Shown here: one piece after another, positions 24,051 through 32,481 of the stretch
Layout: each line of letters opens with the position of its first letter
How positions within the stretch are numbered: position 1 is the first letter of the stretch
Source: Desulfobotulus pelophilus
GTDB lineage: Bacteria > Desulfobacterota > Desulfobacteria > Desulfobacterales > ASO4-4
Reading direction: 5' to 3'
Assembly: GCF_026155325.1 (NCBI RefSeq)
Contig: NZ_JAPFPW010000021.1
Span: 1 to 50,876, forward strand
DNA: 50,876 bases
Translations under genes and position numbers: made by a program
The notes under the pieces: generated by a model
What the model saw: the letters and a program-made list of their open reading frames with translations, nothing else
Database searches by the model: none
What the model was told of the DNA's origin: nothing

Positions 24051-26027
24051 ATGATGTCGGATGAATCTTCGGATGTACCTCTTATTCTGGCTCCTGCCGG
24101 AGACAGAGATAGTTTTCTGGCGGCTCTGGCTGCGGGAGCGGATGCCGTATACTGCGGCCTCAAAGCTTTTTCCGCCCGTATGGAAGCGGATAATTTTTCC
24201 CTTACGGAACTGGCAGGGCTGACGGCCCTTGCCCATGCACGGAATGTTCGGGTCAACGTGGCCATGAACAACATGATACGCACCGATGAAGTGGAAAAGG
24301 CCTTTCATCTTGTCCAGCGTCTTGTCCGGGATGTAAAGCCCGATGCCCTGATTGTTCAGGATCTGGCCTTTATCCCCCTTGTGCGTCAGGCAGGCTATGC
24401 AGGGGAACTGCATCTTTCCACTCTGGCGAACCTGAGTTTTCCGGATGGGCTCAGGGTGGCAGAAATGCTCGGTTTTTCTCAGGTGGTAGTACCCAGGGAG
24501 CTGGATGTGGATGCCCTGCGGCTCATGGCCGCATCCTGCCCGAAAGGACTGAGGCTGGAGAGTTTTGTTCATGGAGCTCTTTGTTATGCTGTCTCCGGGC
24601 GTTGTTACTGGAGCAGTTATCTGGGAGGAAAATCTGGTTTGCGTGGGCGCTGCGTGCAGCCATGCCGACGCCTGTATCGCAGTGAAAAAGGGGAAAAGGG
24701 CGGATATTTTTCCATGCAGGATCTGAGTCTGGATGTTCTGACCAAGGTGCTGGCTGATATTCCGGAGGTCGCCTGCTGGAAAATTGAGGGAAGAAAAAAG
24801 GGGCCGCATTACGTTTCCTATACCACCACGGCCTATCGTATGTTGCGGGATGAGAGGGATGTGCCGGGACGTAAAAAAGATGCCCTTGCCCTGTTGGATA
24901 TGGCGTTGGGGCGGCCAGCCATGCATTATCGTTTTCTTCCTCACAGGCCATGGCAGCCCATTTCTCCGGAGGGAGAAACCGCTTCCGGTCTCCTTGCCGG
25001 AAGGGTGAAGGGCGGTGCGCGGGAGATGTTTCTTGCCCCGAGAATTCCTCTTATGGCCGGAGATCTTCTGCGCGTAGGGTATGAGGGAGAGGGGGGGCAC
25101 ATCATGGTCCCTGTGCGGCGCAGTGTTCCCAAGGGGGGGAAGCTTCATCTCAGGGGAAATGGTACTGTGAGGCCAAGGAGTGGTGCTCCCGTTTTTCTGG
25201 TGGACCGGAGGGAGCCTGAGCTTATGGCTTCCATAAGAAAACTGGGTGAAGAGCTGGCTGTCATGCCGGAGTGTGCACCTGCGGCGGTGGAAAAACCCCT
25301 TGTCTTTCCGGTTCCCCTGAAAAAAAAGGATCCGTCACGGGATCTTATGCTTCGGAGGCGGCCCGGAAAAGCAGGAGAAAAGGGCTATGAGTCCGGATTA
25401 TGGATAGATCCTAACAGAGCCCCGGGAATTCCGGATGGAGCCGTTCGTCATGTGTGGTGGTGGCTGGATCCGGTCATCTGGCCCGAATCTTCGGATAGCT
25501 GGAAAAAAGCCATTGCCGGATTGATTCGCAGGGGAGCACGTCGTTTTGTTCTCAATGCGCCATGGCAGATGGGTCTCTTTGACAAACCAGATGGACTGGC
25601 ACTGTGGGCCGGGCCTTTCTGCAACGTTGCCAACCCCATGGCTGTGGATGTGCTGGCCGGGCTGGGTTTTTCCGGTGTAATTGTCAGCCCGGAACTGGGA
25701 GAGGAAGATTTTCTGGCCCTGGGGGCTAAAAGTCCTCTGGCGCTGGGCGCTGTTCTGTCCGGATTCTGGCCCCTTGCCATTTCGCGGGTGGGTACCCTTG
25801 GGCCGGGAGAATCCCTGACAAGCCCCAAGGCGGAAAAGCTGTGGGGACGCTCCTATGGCGACAACCAGTGGCTTTTCCCGGACTGGCCTTCTGATATCCG
25901 TGAAAAAAAACCTCTTCTTGAAAAAGCAGGCTACAGGCTTTTTGTTCATATGGAGGAAACGTTGCCGAAAGGTATGGAGGCCAGAAAACGGCCGGGGCTC
26001 TGGAACTGGAACCTCAGGCTGCTGTAG
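24051..26027 (+). CDS. U32 family protein (RlhA/TrhP-like)
   Basis: The protein has 658 residues. It starts with a TIM-barrel-type segment (LILAPAGDRDSFLAALAAGA, DAVYCGLKAFSARMEADNFS). The U32 signature region SFVHGALCYAVSGRCYWSSY plus GLRGRCVQPCRRLY follows at about residues 174-208, then ACWKIEGRKKGPHYV. The four cysteines in this area match the Fe-S ligands of the U32 proteins that hydroxylate rRNA or tRNA (RlhA, TrhP) with prephenate as oxygen-donor precursor. It is longer than those, having an extra C-terminal region of about 300 residues as in DUF3656-type members. Which RNA it modifies is not decided. The old name peptidase is probably misleading. Confidence 0.8.
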   Translation: MMSDESSDVPLILAPAGDRDSFLAALAAGADAVYCGLKAFSARMEADNFSLTELAGLTALAHARNVRVNVAMNNMIRTDEVEKAFHLVQRLVRDVKPDALIVQDLAFIPLVRQAGYAGELHLSTLANLSFPDGLRVAEMLGFSQVVVPRELDVDALRLMAASCPKGLRLESFVHGALCYAVSGRCYWSSYLGGKSGLRGRCVQPCRRLYRSEKGEKGGYFSMQDLSLDVLTKVLADIPEVACWKIEGRKKGPHYVSYTTTAYRMLRDERDVPGRKKDALALLDMALGRPAMHYRFLPHRPWQPISPEGETASGLLAGRVKGGAREMFLAPRIPLMAGDLLRVGYEGEGGHIMVPVRRSVPKGGKLHLRGNGTVRPRSGAPVFLVDRREPELMASIRKLGEELAVMPECAPAAVEKPLVFPVPLKKKDPSRDLMLRRRPGKAGEKGYESGLWIDPNRAPGIPDGAVRHVWWWLDPVIWPESSDSWKKAIAGLIRRGARRFVLNAPWQMGLFDKPDGLALWAGPFCNVANPMAVDVLAGLGFSGVIVSPELGEEDFLALGAKSPLALGAVLSGFWPLAISRVGTLGPGESLTSPKAEKLWGRSYGDNQWLFPDWPSDIREKKPLLEKAGYRLFVHMEETLPKGMEARKRPGLWNWNLRLL

Positions 26028-26159
26028 CCTCTTTGGGCTTCTGTCCTTACCGGGTTCTGTGCGGTACGTTTCAGAGCTTTTTTCTTCTCCTGTTCAGTTT
26101 TTTCCAACGGTCGCCGATAAGAAGAATCAGGAAGTTATGGAATCGGAAAGGAGGCGGCC

Positions 26160-27185
26160 ATGCAGATTGTTTCTTCATCCCTTCAAATGGTGGGTATATC
26201 CCGTAAGGAAGTGCAGACAACGAGCAGTCTGCGGATGGTACTGGAAAACTCTGCTGAGGAAAAGCAGGCTTCCCGAAGCCGCCAGCAGCTTCCCGTTGTG
26301 AGGGTCCGGGAGCCTGTCTCGGAGGACAATACCAGAAACGCAAGGCGCTTTTTGAAAGATCAGGATTCTTTTCTCAATCTTTCCGGTGTCCGGGATTCCG
26401 GCTATGCCCGGATCGACCTTGATATGAGCAAGCGTCTGGTGCAGATGATACTGGAAGCCCTGACAGGCAGAAAGGTGGAAACGCCATTTTTTCGTCCGGA
26501 ACCTGTGGCAGAGTTCCCTAAGGATATTCTTTCCGGAGGAACCGGTACGGCTTTTCGCTTTGAGGAGAGGGTGCATACCCGAACGGAGCAGGAAAGTATC
26601 TTTATGGCTCAGGGTGAGGTGGTGACCGCTGACGGCCGTACGATCACCTTTTCCGTGGTGCAGATGCAGTACCGCAGGGAGGAAAGTTTTTTGGCAAGGG
26701 AAGTGAACCTTGTGGATCCCCTGGTAATTTCCCTCAACGGCCCCGTAACCATGGATAATGCCCGTTTCACCTTTGATCTCACGGCCAACGGAGAGCAGGA
26801 GTCTCTGTCCATGCCCTCAAAAGGAGCGGGTTTTCTTTTTCTGGACAGCAATGGCAACGGTCGTCTGGATGATGGCAGGGAACTCTTCGGGACCCAGTCC
26901 GGAAACGGGTTCGCGGACCTGGCCCTGCATGACAGCGATGGCAACGGGTGGATTGATGCGGGTGACCCTGTATTTTCTAAACTGAGAATCTGGCATCCCG
27001 AAGATGGTACGGATGGAAGGGGAGTATCCCTGGAAGAAGCAGGAATCGGTGCGATCGGTCTTGCCAGTGTTGCCACTCCCATGGACGTGGGGGGTACCAT
27101 GGGAGGCCGGATTCAGGCTACGGGCATTGTGCTTACAGAAAAAGGTGATGTCGGCACGGTACACCACCTGGATCTGAAAGTATGA
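26160..27185 (+). CDS. Calcium-loop (EF-hand-like) conserved protein of unknown function
   Basis: The protein has 341 residues; AAAGGAGG lies eight bases before the ATG. Residues 80-105 carry SKRLVQMILEALTGRKVE, and the middle contains FTFDLTANGEQESL. The C-terminal third has two dockerin/EF-hand-like loops, DSNGNGRLDDGRELFG (about 231) and DSDGNGWIDAGDPVF (about 260), followed by KLRIW and a glycine-rich end. No signal peptide is visible. The same arrangement is widespread in Proteobacteria as an unnamed conserved protein. Calcium binding is likely, but the role is not known. It converges with a minus-strand unknown gene with only seven bases between the stops. Confidence 0.65.
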   Translation: MQIVSSSLQMVGISRKEVQTTSSLRMVLENSAEEKQASRSRQQLPVVRVREPVSEDNTRNARRFLKDQDSFLNLSGVRDSGYARIDLDMSKRLVQMILEALTGRKVETPFFRPEPVAEFPKDILSGGTGTAFRFEERVHTRTEQESIFMAQGEVVTADGRTITFSVVQMQYRREESFLAREVNLVDPLVISLNGPVTMDNARFTFDLTANGEQESLSMPSKGAGFLFLDSNGNGRLDDGRELFGTQSGNGFADLALHDSDGNGWIDAGDPVFSKLRIWHPEDGTDGRGVSLEEAGIGAIGLASVATPMDVGGTMGGRIQATGIVLTEKGDVGTVHHLDLKV

Positions 27186-27192
27186 GCTGACC

Positions 27193-27849
27193 TTAGGATG
27201 TCTCCCCCGGATGCTTGAAAGCAAAATCGCTGTTCTGACCGCGGGCCTGAATCAGAATGGCCTGCAGGGGGTCCGGGTTTTGTCGCAGGGCATTGTATTC
27301 CTGTACGATGGATGAAAGAGACCGCTCCTCACCCGTGTCGGAAAAAAGCGAAAGGTTCGTGCTTTTATGGCTTTCGCTGGAGATGAGGCCGTTCAGCCGG
27401 GAGTGCATGCTCAGGCTGGCAAGGGCTTCCTTGAAACCCGCATCCTCCTGCAGATCCTTTTCCAGCTCCCATGAGCCTTTCACCCCGGAGTTTACCCGGA
27501 TTTCTCCCTTGCCCGTAAGCCGAACCGTAACTTCTGCCTCATCGGGAATCCCGGCATCATAGCGTGCCTGCCTGAGCTGGCTGTTCACCGCGTCCAGTGA
27601 TTCCTCATACCTTGTTTCCAGCATGGCTTTGGTGATTTTACCCTGTATGGGGAGCCCCAGGCTTTCTCGCAGTCTGGCAGCTTCGACTTCCGGCGAAAGA
27701 CTGACTCTGTCGTAGCGGTTGGCGGCAGAGTTGGTTTCGGTGGTCCTGCTGGCCGTTTCCGATGATTTCACGCCCTGGATGCGCCGGTCTTCACTTCGTT
27801 CCATCAGGGGGTTTTCATTTCTCTGGTATGCCTGTATTCCTGAAATCAT
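27193..27849 (-). CDS. Hypothetical protein facing the calcium-loop gene
   Basis: The protein has 218 residues from ATG 27849, which has AAGGAGAG upstream; the longer frame from 27972 lacks a site. The N-terminal 60 residues are polar and low in hydrophobicity (MISGIQAYQRNENPLMERSE). RVSLSPEVEAARLRESLG and the central region (DAVNSQLRQARYDAGIP, VTVRLTGKGEIRVNSGV) look like a compact alpha/beta domain, followed by an amphipathic helical tail. The N-terminal style recalls small flagellar or surface-export proteins, but I recognise no family. No signal peptide or membrane segment. Confidence 0.55.
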   Translation of the reverse strand: MISGIQAYQRNENPLMERSEDRRIQGVKSSETASRTTETNSAANRYDRVSLSPEVEAARLRESLGLPIQGKITKAMLETRYEESLDAVNSQLRQARYDAGIPDEAEVTVRLTGKGEIRVNSGVKGSWELEKDLQEDAGFKEALASLSMHSRLNGLISSESHKSTNLSLFSDTGEERSLSSIVQEYNALRQNPDPLQAILIQARGQNSDFAFKHPGETS

Positions 27850-28239
27850 GGACTCTCTCCTTTTTTGTATCCTTCGCAGCCCATCGGGCTCTTTTATAAA
27901 GTTTGAGAAAGCAAGGATCGTGCCTTTTTGTATGGCAAGGTCTTTTTCTGCTGAATCCCCTCGTCTGTTCAATGGAGCTGGATCTTTTTTATGGGCGGTG
28001 TGGAAAAAATGGGAAAATTATGTGACCGGAAGTGGGTAAAAAGTGCCGTGCAGGACTTTTTTTCCGGGGTTTGACAGGTGGCAGGCAGGGTTGTAGTCTT
28101 TCCCACGATGCGCCGAAAGTCTTTGGCCGTCGCTATGCCGTACATGAAGCTCCGGTGGAAACATCCGGATAGAAAGGTTGCTGGTTTGTAATTGTTTATG
28201 ATTCAGCCACCTACATAAACAGGGAAAGGAATAGGGAAA
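27850..28239. other. Divergent intergenic region before the reductase gene
   Basis: About 390 bases separate the minus-strand unknown gene from the plus-strand reductase. The region contains a candidate plus-strand promoter (listed separately) and a 27-codon ORF at 28108-28191 without a ribosome site. Nothing else was recognised. Confidence 0.4.
28071..28099 (+). promoter_or_regulatory. Sigma-70 promoter of the persulfide reductase gene
   Basis: A perfect TTGACA at 28071-28076 is followed after 17 bases by TAGTCT at 28094-28099. The leader to the ATG at 28240 would be about 135 bases. Confidence 0.5.
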
Positions 28240-29946
28240 ATGGGAAAAAGAGTGCTGGTGGTTGGGGCCGTGGCTTTGGGATCCAAGGCTGCCTGTCGTC
28301 TGAAGCGGCTGGAGCCGGACGCAGAGGTTCTTCTCATTGATCAGGATGAGCACATTTCTTATGGAGGATGCGGAATTCCTTACTATGTGTCCGGGGATGT
28401 TGCCGATGCATCAGAATTACAGAGTACAAGCTTTCATATGCTCAGGGATGAGCGTTTCTTTAAAGACTGCAAGGATATTGACGTGCTGACCCGAACCCGG
28501 GTCACAGCCATTAATCGCAAAGGGAAAACCATTGATATTGTACGTCAGGATGGTAGCAAAGACTCCCTTGCCTATGACAAGCTTGTGATCGGGACCGGAT
28601 CGCGGGTCAGGGATCTGGCCATTAACGGTCAGAATCTGAAGGGAATCTTTTCAGTGGGATCTCTCCGCGATGCCATTGCCATTAAGTCAACCATTGCAGC
28701 TGGTCAGGCGGGAACGGCTGTAGTGGTGGGTGGTGGCTTCATTGGTCTTGAAATGGCGGAAGCCCTGGCAGACATGTGGGGTATTGAAACCACTGTGGTG
28801 GAAATTGCCGATCAGATCATGCCGGGTTTTGTAGGGCCGGAAATGGCCCACATGGCCCAGCAGCACATGGAAGGGCAGGGTGTTTCCTTCCGGCTGGGAG
28901 AGAGGGTTATCCGCTTTGAAGGGGAAGACGGTACGGTTGCCAGGGTTGTCACGGATAAGGAGTCTCTGGAGGCCGATCTTGTTATCATTGCTGCCGGTAT
29001 TGTGCCCAATGGCGAGCTGGCTGCGGATGCGGGTCTTGAAGTGGGGTGGAACGGCGGGATTGTGGTGGATGCGCATATGCGCACCACAGATCCGGATATT
29101 TATGCAGGGGGTGACTGTGTACTGGTAGCCAACGCCCTGACGGGTAAGCCGGGCTATTATCCTCTGGGCTCTCTTTCCAACCGTCAGGGCCGTGTGATCG
29201 GAGATAATCTGGCCGGCAAAGAGTCTGTGTCTCCTCCCGTGGTGGGTAGTTTCGTGGTTAAACTTTTTGAAACCTGTCTCTGTGGCGCAGGTCTTACCCT
29301 GAAGCGTGCCCTGGAGGAAGGTTTTGATGCGGTGAGTGTTCGTATGTGCCAGCTGGACAGAGCCCATTTTTATCCCACCAAGGAACTGATGTACCTGGAG
29401 CTGGTGGTGGATAGGAAAACGCGACAGATTCTGGGCATACAGGGCTCCGGCAGCAAGGGGGACGCGACCGTGGGGCGGATTAATGCCGTAGCGGCTCTGT
29501 TGCCCCGTAAGCCTGTAGTGGAAGATATTTCCAACATGGAGTTTGCCTACTCCCCTCCTTTTTCCTCGGCCATGGATATTGTCAATGCCCTTGGCAATGT
29601 GGCGGACAACCTGCTGGATGGCCGCATGCACCCCATCGGTTGCGAAGAATTTGCGGAAAAATGGGAGGCCATTCAGAAAGGAGACATCTGTCTCATTGAC
29701 TGTCGGGCCAGGGCGGATGCCAAGGTTTACGAGGAAAAATATCCTGCTTTCTGGAAGGGAATCCCACAGGATGAACTTTTGCAAAGGTTGGATGAGCTGC
29801 CCGAAGGCAAACCCCTTGTACTGATCTGCAACACGGGAGTGCGTTCCTATGAGGCTCAGCTGAATCTGAGGGCCAAGGGTCATACGGATAATGTGACGGT
29901 TTTTGGTGGAGTTGCCATGCTGAAGCACTGGGGAATGGATATCTGA
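28240..29946 (+). CDS. FAD-dependent CoA-disulfide/persulfide reductase with rhodanese domain
   Basis: The protein has 568 residues. The N-terminal FAD-binding fold (RVLVVGAVALGSKAACRLKR) is a pyridine nucleotide-disulfide oxidoreductase. The single redox cysteine is in ISYGGCGIPYYVSGD near residue 45, the pattern of CoA-disulfide reductases rather than the CxxxxC pair of glutathione reductases. A second dinucleotide motif (VVVGGGFIGLEMAEALAD) binds NAD(P)H, and IYAGGDCV closes the FAD site. Residues 460-568 form a rhodanese domain with the active-site Cys in PLVLICNTGVRSYEAQ. Enzymes with this layout reduce CoA- or glutathione-persulfides and polysulfide, which fits sulfur metabolism in a sulfate- or sulfur-reducing host. 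GGAAAGGA precedes the ATG. Confidence 0.85.
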   Translation: MGKRVLVVGAVALGSKAACRLKRLEPDAEVLLIDQDEHISYGGCGIPYYVSGDVADASELQSTSFHMLRDERFFKDCKDIDVLTRTRVTAINRKGKTIDIVRQDGSKDSLAYDKLVIGTGSRVRDLAINGQNLKGIFSVGSLRDAIAIKSTIAAGQAGTAVVVGGGFIGLEMAEALADMWGIETTVVEIADQIMPGFVGPEMAHMAQQHMEGQGVSFRLGERVIRFEGEDGTVARVVTDKESLEADLVIIAAGIVPNGELAADAGLEVGWNGGIVVDAHMRTTDPDIYAGGDCVLVANALTGKPGYYPLGSLSNRQGRVIGDNLAGKESVSPPVVGSFVVKLFETCLCGAGLTLKRALEEGFDAVSVRMCQLDRAHFYPTKELMYLELVVDRKTRQILGIQGSGSKGDATVGRINAVAALLPRKPVVEDISNMEFAYSPPFSSAMDIVNALGNVADNLLDGRMHPIGCEEFAEKWEAIQKGDICLIDCRARADAKVYEEKYPAFWKGIPQDELLQRLDELPEGKPLVLICNTGVRSYEAQLNLRAKGHTDNVTVFGGVAMLKHWGMDI

Positions 29947-29979
29947 CAGGGCAAACCCCGTGCAGAGTGACGCTGCCAT

Positions 29980-30019
29980 GGAGCAGCCCTTTTGGGCTGT
30001 TCCACAGGCTTCTTTTTTT
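29980..30019. terminator. Intrinsic terminator between reductase and PilZ genes
   Basis: GGAGCAGCCC at 29980-29989 pairs with GGGCTGTTCC at 29994-30003 (loop TTTT, one G-T pair), followed by a run of seven T at 30013-30019. It ends the reductase transcript. It also lies just beyond the stop of the minus-strand PilZ gene, though the minus-strand T run is poor. Confidence 0.8.
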
Positions 30020-30031
30020 CGCGCAGTATGT

Positions 30032-30355
30032 CTATTCCTCAAGAACGCGAATGTTGCGAATCATATTACGGAGGGAGTGGATTATTTCCATATCGTCTTT
30101 GCAGAACTCAACGGCAATACCTTTTTCGCCGGAGCGGACCACCACACCGATAAGGCTGATGTAGTTATCGCCCGGAAAGGGCAGGAATAGCCTGATCTCG
30201 GTGTCAGGAGGAAGAATGTGGCGGGTTTTGATAAAAACACCGCCACCGCTGATATCAAGAATATACTCCCTGTATTCCTGATCCTCACTTGTATATACCA
30301 CTGGTTTGAAGACGGTAAGGCGCGGATTTTTCCGTTTTTCTCTGAAATCATCCAT
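30032..30355 (-). CDS. PilZ domain protein, second copy in the window
   Basis: The protein has 107 residues. It has RKNPRL near residue 8 (R-x3-R) and DISGGGVFI near residue 34 (D-x-S-x2-G), so both c-di-GMP-binding motifs are intact. GVVVRSGEKGIAVEFC and the helix ending NIRVLEE complete a classic single-domain PilZ fold. It is a lone gene, with GAGGA ahead of the ATG. A terminator-like hairpin lies in the leader between the gene and any upstream promoter. Target unknown. Confidence 0.85.
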   Translation of the reverse strand: MDDFREKRKNPRLTVFKPVVYTSEDQEYREYILDISGGGVFIKTRHILPPDTEIRLFLPFPGDNYISLIGVVVRSGEKGIAVEFCKDDMEIIHSLRNMIRNIRVLEE

Positions 30356-30381
30356 AGGCGCAGATCCTCAAGGGTATAAGT

Positions 30382-30418
30382 AAAAGAAAAAGGGGCGATC
30401 CGCTGAAGCAATCGCCCC
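30382..30418 (-). promoter_or_regulatory. Terminator-like hairpin in the leader of the second PilZ gene
   Basis: On the minus strand GGGGCGAT (30418-30411) pairs with ATCGCCCC (30399-30392) and is followed by TTTTTCTTTTA. It therefore has the form of an intrinsic terminator reading toward the PilZ gene. There is no minus-strand gene upstream for it to end, so it may be a leader attenuator. Confidence 0.5.
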
Positions 30419-30482
30419 GCACAGCAATATGGGAGGGAGGAGGGAGGTATGAAAACGTAAGAAACACCCTATAGAACATTGT

Positions 30483-30511
30483 TTATCATAGCAATGAGTG
30501 ATTCGTATTAT
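30483..30511 (+). promoter_or_regulatory. Candidate promoter of the short-chain dehydrogenase gene
   Basis: TTATCA at 30483-30488 and TATTAT at 30506-30511 are separated by 17 bases. The -35 matches four of six positions and the -10 five of six. Confidence 0.4.
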
Positions 30512-30574
30512 TTGGTCGGGAAAATTTCCCTTGTGTCTGGGGCCAATGCAGGTCCTCAAAAAAGGAGATGGTTT

Positions 30575-31333
30575 ATGCAAAAAAAAAAGGTGCTGATAAC
30601 CGGGGCCTCGTCCGGATTTGGTGAGGCCTGCGCCCGCTGGTATGGAGAAAGAGGGTGCTCTCTGATTCTTTGCGCGAGGCGAAAAAACCGCCTCGATTTC
30701 CTTGCTGGCGATCTGAATGTTCCCGTTTTTACCGTGGAGCTGGATGTGCGTGACAGGACAGCCGTGGACAGGGTGGTGAGCCGTTTGCCGGAGGATTTTG
30801 CGGATGTGGATATTCTTGTAAACAATGCGGGTCTGGCACTGGGGCTGGAGCCTGCTCCCAGAGCCAGTCTTGATGATTGGGAAACCATGGTGGACACCAA
30901 TGTCAAAGGGCTGATGTATCTCACCAGAGCTATTTTGCCGGGCATGGTAGCCAGAAAAAAAGGGCATATCGTGAACATGGGTTCTGTGGCGGGGAGCTGG
31001 CCTTATCCGGGCGGTAACGCTTACGGGGCTACCAAGGCTTTTGTAGAGCAGTTTTCAAGGAATCTGCGTTGTGATATCCTGGGGAGCGGAGTGCGGGTGA
31101 CCAACATTGCGCCTGGAATGGCGGAAACGGAGTTTTCTCTGGTGCGTTTCAAGGGAGAAGCGGACAAGGCCAGTGGAACATACCGGGGGGTGAAAGCTCT
31201 GACAGCAGAGAATATAGCAGAAATTGTGGGATGGGTGACCATGTTGCCCGCCCATGTGAATATCAATCATCTTGAGGTGATGCCCACCCAGCAGGCCTGG
31301 TCTCCCTTTGCCGTTTCCAGAGACGGGGCATGA
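30575..31333 (+). CDS. Short-chain dehydrogenase/reductase (YdfG-like)
   Basis: The protein has 252 residues from ATG 30575, which has AAAGGAGA eight bases upstream; the longer ORF from 30479 was rejected. The classical SDR motifs are KVLITGASSGFGEA (T-G-x3-G-x-G), DVDILVNNAGLALG (NNAG), NMGSVAGSWPYPGGNAYGAT with the catalytic Ser and Tyr, then Lys (Y-x3-K). VTNIAPGMAETEFSLVRF and HLEVMPTQQ near the end resemble the 3-hydroxy-acid dehydrogenase YdfG. It probably oxidises a short hydroxy acid with NADP. It ends at a bidirectional terminator shared with tRNA-Pro. Confidence 0.85.
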   Translation: MQKKKVLITGASSGFGEACARWYGERGCSLILCARRKNRLDFLAGDLNVPVFTVELDVRDRTAVDRVVSRLPEDFADVDILVNNAGLALGLEPAPRASLDDWETMVDTNVKGLMYLTRAILPGMVARKKGHIVNMGSVAGSWPYPGGNAYGATKAFVEQFSRNLRCDILGSGVRVTNIAPGMAETEFSLVRFKGEADKASGTYRGVKALTAENIAEIVGWVTMLPAHVNINHLEVMPTQQAWSPFAVSRDGA

Positions 31334-31340
31334 AAAGACA

Positions 31341-31369
31341 AAAGCCAATCCCAAAAAAGGATTGGCTTT
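31341..31369. terminator. Bidirectional terminator for dehydrogenase and tRNA-Pro
   Basis: AAAGCCAATCC at 31341-31351 pairs perfectly with GGATTGGCTTT at 31359-31369, with an A-rich loop. The minus strand runs on into TGTCTTTTCA after the stem, and the plus strand into GATTTTGAATC. Confidence 0.85.
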
Positions 31370-31382
31370 GATTTTGAATCTG

Positions 31383-31461
<79 letters not shown>

Positions 31462-31477
31462 ACACAAAACGAAAGAT

Positions 31478-31507
31478 TGTCTACACCACACTCCCTCACG
31501 CTGTCAA
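31478..31507 (-). promoter_or_regulatory. Promoter of tRNA-Pro
   Basis: On the minus strand a perfect TTGACA (31507-31502) is followed after 18 bases by TAGACA (31483-31478). Transcription would start about ten bases before the mature tRNA end. This also argues against the in-frame TTG at 31477 as the start of the plus-strand gene. Confidence 0.6.
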
Positions 31508-31524
31508 GCAATAAGGATAAAAAA

Positions 31525-32481
31525 ATGGCGGAGCCAGAAAAAAAAGAAGGTACAGGAATGGCTGGTAGCCTGTCTGCCGGGTTTTGGTCACTGTCGGCAC
31601 CTGTTCTTCCGGGCAGTTGCATTGGTGTGGTGGCCCCTTCCGGTATTCCGGATCCAGAGGCACTGGAGGCGGGGCTTGATGTGATCCGCTCCCGAGGTTA
31701 CAGGCTGAAGGTGGCGGAACAGGTCTATATGAAAGATACCCATGGTTTTGCGGGTTCCGACAGTATCCGTGCCCGTACTCTCACAGAATTTTTCAGAGAT
31801 CCTTCCCTGGATGCACTGTGGATGGCCCGGGGGGGATACGGGTGTACCCGGCTTTTCCCCTTGTTGGAACCGGATCTGCTGAAACATTTCCCCAAGAGAA
31901 TTATGGGCTTCAGTGATGGAACCGCACTTCTGGCCTTTCTGGGGGAACGCTGCCATATGACAGCGTTGCATGGGCCGGTGATCACCCAGCTGGGCAGGCT
32001 TACCCATGAAGGCAGAAATGCTGCATTCAGGGCTTTGACATGGGTTGGTGAAGTTCAGTCCATGGGCTGGCAGAGGGTGCTTTGTGAGGGCAGGGCTGAA
32101 GGGCATCTGGTGGGGGGCAATCTTTCTCTTCTTACCCGACTGCTTGGCACGCCCTGGTGTCCTTCTTTCGCGGGTAGTATTCTTTTCCTTGAAGATGTGA
32201 ATGAAGCCCCTTACCGTATCGACCGAATGATGTGTCATCTGTCTATGGCCGGCGCGCTGCAGGCCGTGAAGGGGGTGATGCTGGGTGCCTTTATGGGTTG
32301 CGGATGCATGCAGGAGGTTTGTGATCGTATCCTTTCCCACCTTCCCGGTGGCATTCCCGTTGTCTGTGGTATGCCATTCGGGCATGGTGAGAGCAATCAG
32401 CCGCTCGCTCTGGGAGCAAAGGGGGTGCTGGATACGAAAAAGGGATATGTTGAATGGAGCTGGCCCTGTGAAAGTGCTTGA
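31525..32481 (+). CDS. LD-carboxypeptidase (peptidase S66, LdcA/MccF-like)
   Basis: The protein has 318 residues from ATG 31525 with AAGGA seven bases upstream. S66 features are present: GVVAPSGIP near the start, [15 protein letters not shown], the nucleophile region [15 protein letters not shown] (Ser in GFSDGT), the glutamate in [16 protein letters not shown], and the histidine in [15 protein letters not shown]. The enzyme cleaves the terminal D-alanine from murein tetrapeptides in the cytoplasm during recycling, or inactivates peptide-like toxins (MccF). It overlaps the serine hydrolase gene that follows by 14 bases, so both may serve cell-wall turnover. Confidence 0.88.
   Translation: MAEPEKKEGTGMAGSLSAGFWSLSAPVLPGSCIGVVAPSGIPDPEALEAGLDVIRSRGYRLKVAEQVYMKDTHGFAGSDSIRARTLTEFFRDPSLDALWMARGGYGCTRLFPLLEPDLLKHFPKRIMGFSDGTALLAFLGERCHMTALHGPVITQLGRLTHEGRNAAFRALTWVGEVQSMGWQRVLCEGRAEGHLVGGNLSLLTRLLGTPWCPSFAGSILFLEDVNEAPYRIDRMMCHLSMAGALQAVKGVMLGAFMGCGCMQEVCDRILSHLPGGIPVVCGMPFGHGESNQPLALGAKGVLDTKKGYVEWSWPCESA

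Noticed and set aside
28108-28191. A 27-codon ORF just after the reductase promoter
   Set aside because: It could only be leaderless. No ribosome site and no sign of conservation can be judged from one sequence.
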